From Spirochaetota bacterium (GTDB lineage Bacteria > Spirochaetota > UBA4802 > UBA5550): a stretch of DNA of 64,000 nt. Under the pieces are notes generated by a model. That model was not told the DNA's origin, searched no databases, and saw only the letters and a list, made by a program, of their open reading frames with translations. A program made the translations under genes and the position numbers. Shown in pieces: positions 63,793 to 64,000 of the stretch. Location: NCBI GenBank assembly GCA_024276015.1, contig JAJRXZ010000016.1:1-64000 (forward strand), in the 5' to 3' direction. Every line of letters starts with the position of its first letter. Position 1 is the stretch's first letter.

Positions 63793-64000
63793 CTAATTTG
63801 AGTTAAAGATCACCCATTCTATAGCATATTTCAGCAGATGATATGAATCATCAAGATTCAGTTTTTCTTTAATATTTCTTCTATATGATTCAACAGTATG
63901 AACACTAATGTCCAGTCTTTTGGCAATTTCAGTGATCTTATACCCCTTGCCTGTCAAAAGAAAAACTTCAAATTCTCTGTTACTAAGCATCTGGACCGTA
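63793..64000 (-). CDS. LuxR-type HTH protein, C-terminal part
   Basis: The frame runs off the right edge. The visible 68 residues are a GerE/LuxR HTH: LSNREFEVFLLTGKGYKI, EIAKRLDISVHTVESYRR and NIKEKLNLDDSYHLLKYAIE. This is the DNA-binding end of a NarL/FixJ response regulator or a PAS-LuxR protein. It precedes the two kinase genes on the same strand and may be part of the same regulatory unit. An internal ATG at 63990 lies before the motif but the true start is outside the window. Confidence 0.85.
   Translation of the reverse strand, partial: TVQMLSNREFEVFLLTGKGYKITEIAKRLDISVHTVESYRRNIKEKLNLDDSYHLLKYAIEWVIFNSN

Noticed and set aside
1-64000. Search for prophage, insertion sequences, integrases, restriction systems, tRNA or rRNA
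   Set aside because: No transposase, integrase, restriction or phage structural motif, and no tRNA-like cloverleaf was recognised; the window reads as ordinary chromosome with some eroded sites.

Overview
The window is about 64 kb of low-GC chromosomal DNA (roughly 35-40 percent GC by eye) from a Gram-negative bacterium. Evidence for this is an OmpA-type outer-membrane anchor, several lipoproteins with loose lipoboxes (ITC, TSC, PAC, ISC), a CsgG/LpoB-like protein and a long run of two-component kinases. The metabolism reads as anaerobic or microaerophilic: two ferredoxin-dependent 2-oxoacid oxidoreductases, radical SAM chemistry and fatty/organic acid activation. A Spirochaetota- or Desulfobacterota-like organism fits the gene families, but no ribosomal marker is present and the phylum is not resolved. 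No tRNA, rRNA, insertion sequence, prophage or CRISPR array was seen.

Layout. 1-2.3 kb: tail of a truncated FIST-type gene, then a hybrid histidine kinase. 2.4-8.8 kb (+): complete Liv-type ABC operon (binding lipoprotein, LivH, LivM, LivG, LivF) ending in an acyl-CoA synthetase. 8.9-16.2 kb (-): small unknown gene, Cache-HAMP-PAS hybrid kinase, PlsC-like acyltransferase, 89-aa half-ferritin, cytochrome b5/DUF2231 fusion and a zinc-ribbon membrane protein. 16.3-20.5 kb: TlpA-like thioredoxin (+) facing a heme operon hemE-hemH-hemG (-) that appears to end with an unannotated 45-aa four-cysteine protein. 20.8-23.4 kb (-): Rossmann protein, small membrane protein, CsgG-like protein, diguanylate cyclase. 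23.4-32.2 kb (-): a second Liv-type operon with two more acyl-CoA synthetases. 32.2-33.1 kb: a mostly noncoding stretch with a 20-bp palindrome, a promoter and two tiny overlapping ORFs. 33.8-36.7 kb (+): korDABC-like 2-oxoglutarate:ferredoxin oxidoreductase. 36.9-48.6 kb: envelope and housekeeping genes (coiled-coil lipoprotein, OmpA protein, vWA protein, rhomboid remnant, TerB-like, CapA-like, transglutaminase, M48 protease, HEAT repeats, asnS, zinc-ribbon remnant, metallo-beta-lactamase hydrolase). 48.7-51.6 kb: radical SAM protein and HD-domain protein flanking a promoter/hairpin locus without a gene. 51.7-55.0 kb: vorDBAC-like oxidoreductase (-) with a divergent HTH-cupin regulator. 55.1-58.2 kb: an EndoQ-UvrD fusion. 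58.3-64 kb (-): two-component signalling cluster (LuxR-type end, two kinases, REC-HD-GYP).

The main functional theme is uptake of small carboxylates or branched-chain substrates through two Liv-type importers, CoA activation by three AMP-forming ligases, and oxidation of 2-oxoacids to acyl-CoA with ferredoxin as acceptor. Around it sits dense sensing: five histidine kinases or hybrid kinases, one diguanylate cyclase and one HD-GYP phosphodiesterase. The most unusual items are the EndoQ-UvrD fusion, the orphan promoter/alternative-hairpin locus near 50.1-50.35 kb, the tiny tandem ORFs at 32.8-33.1 kb, and the four-cysteine ORF at the end of the heme operon.
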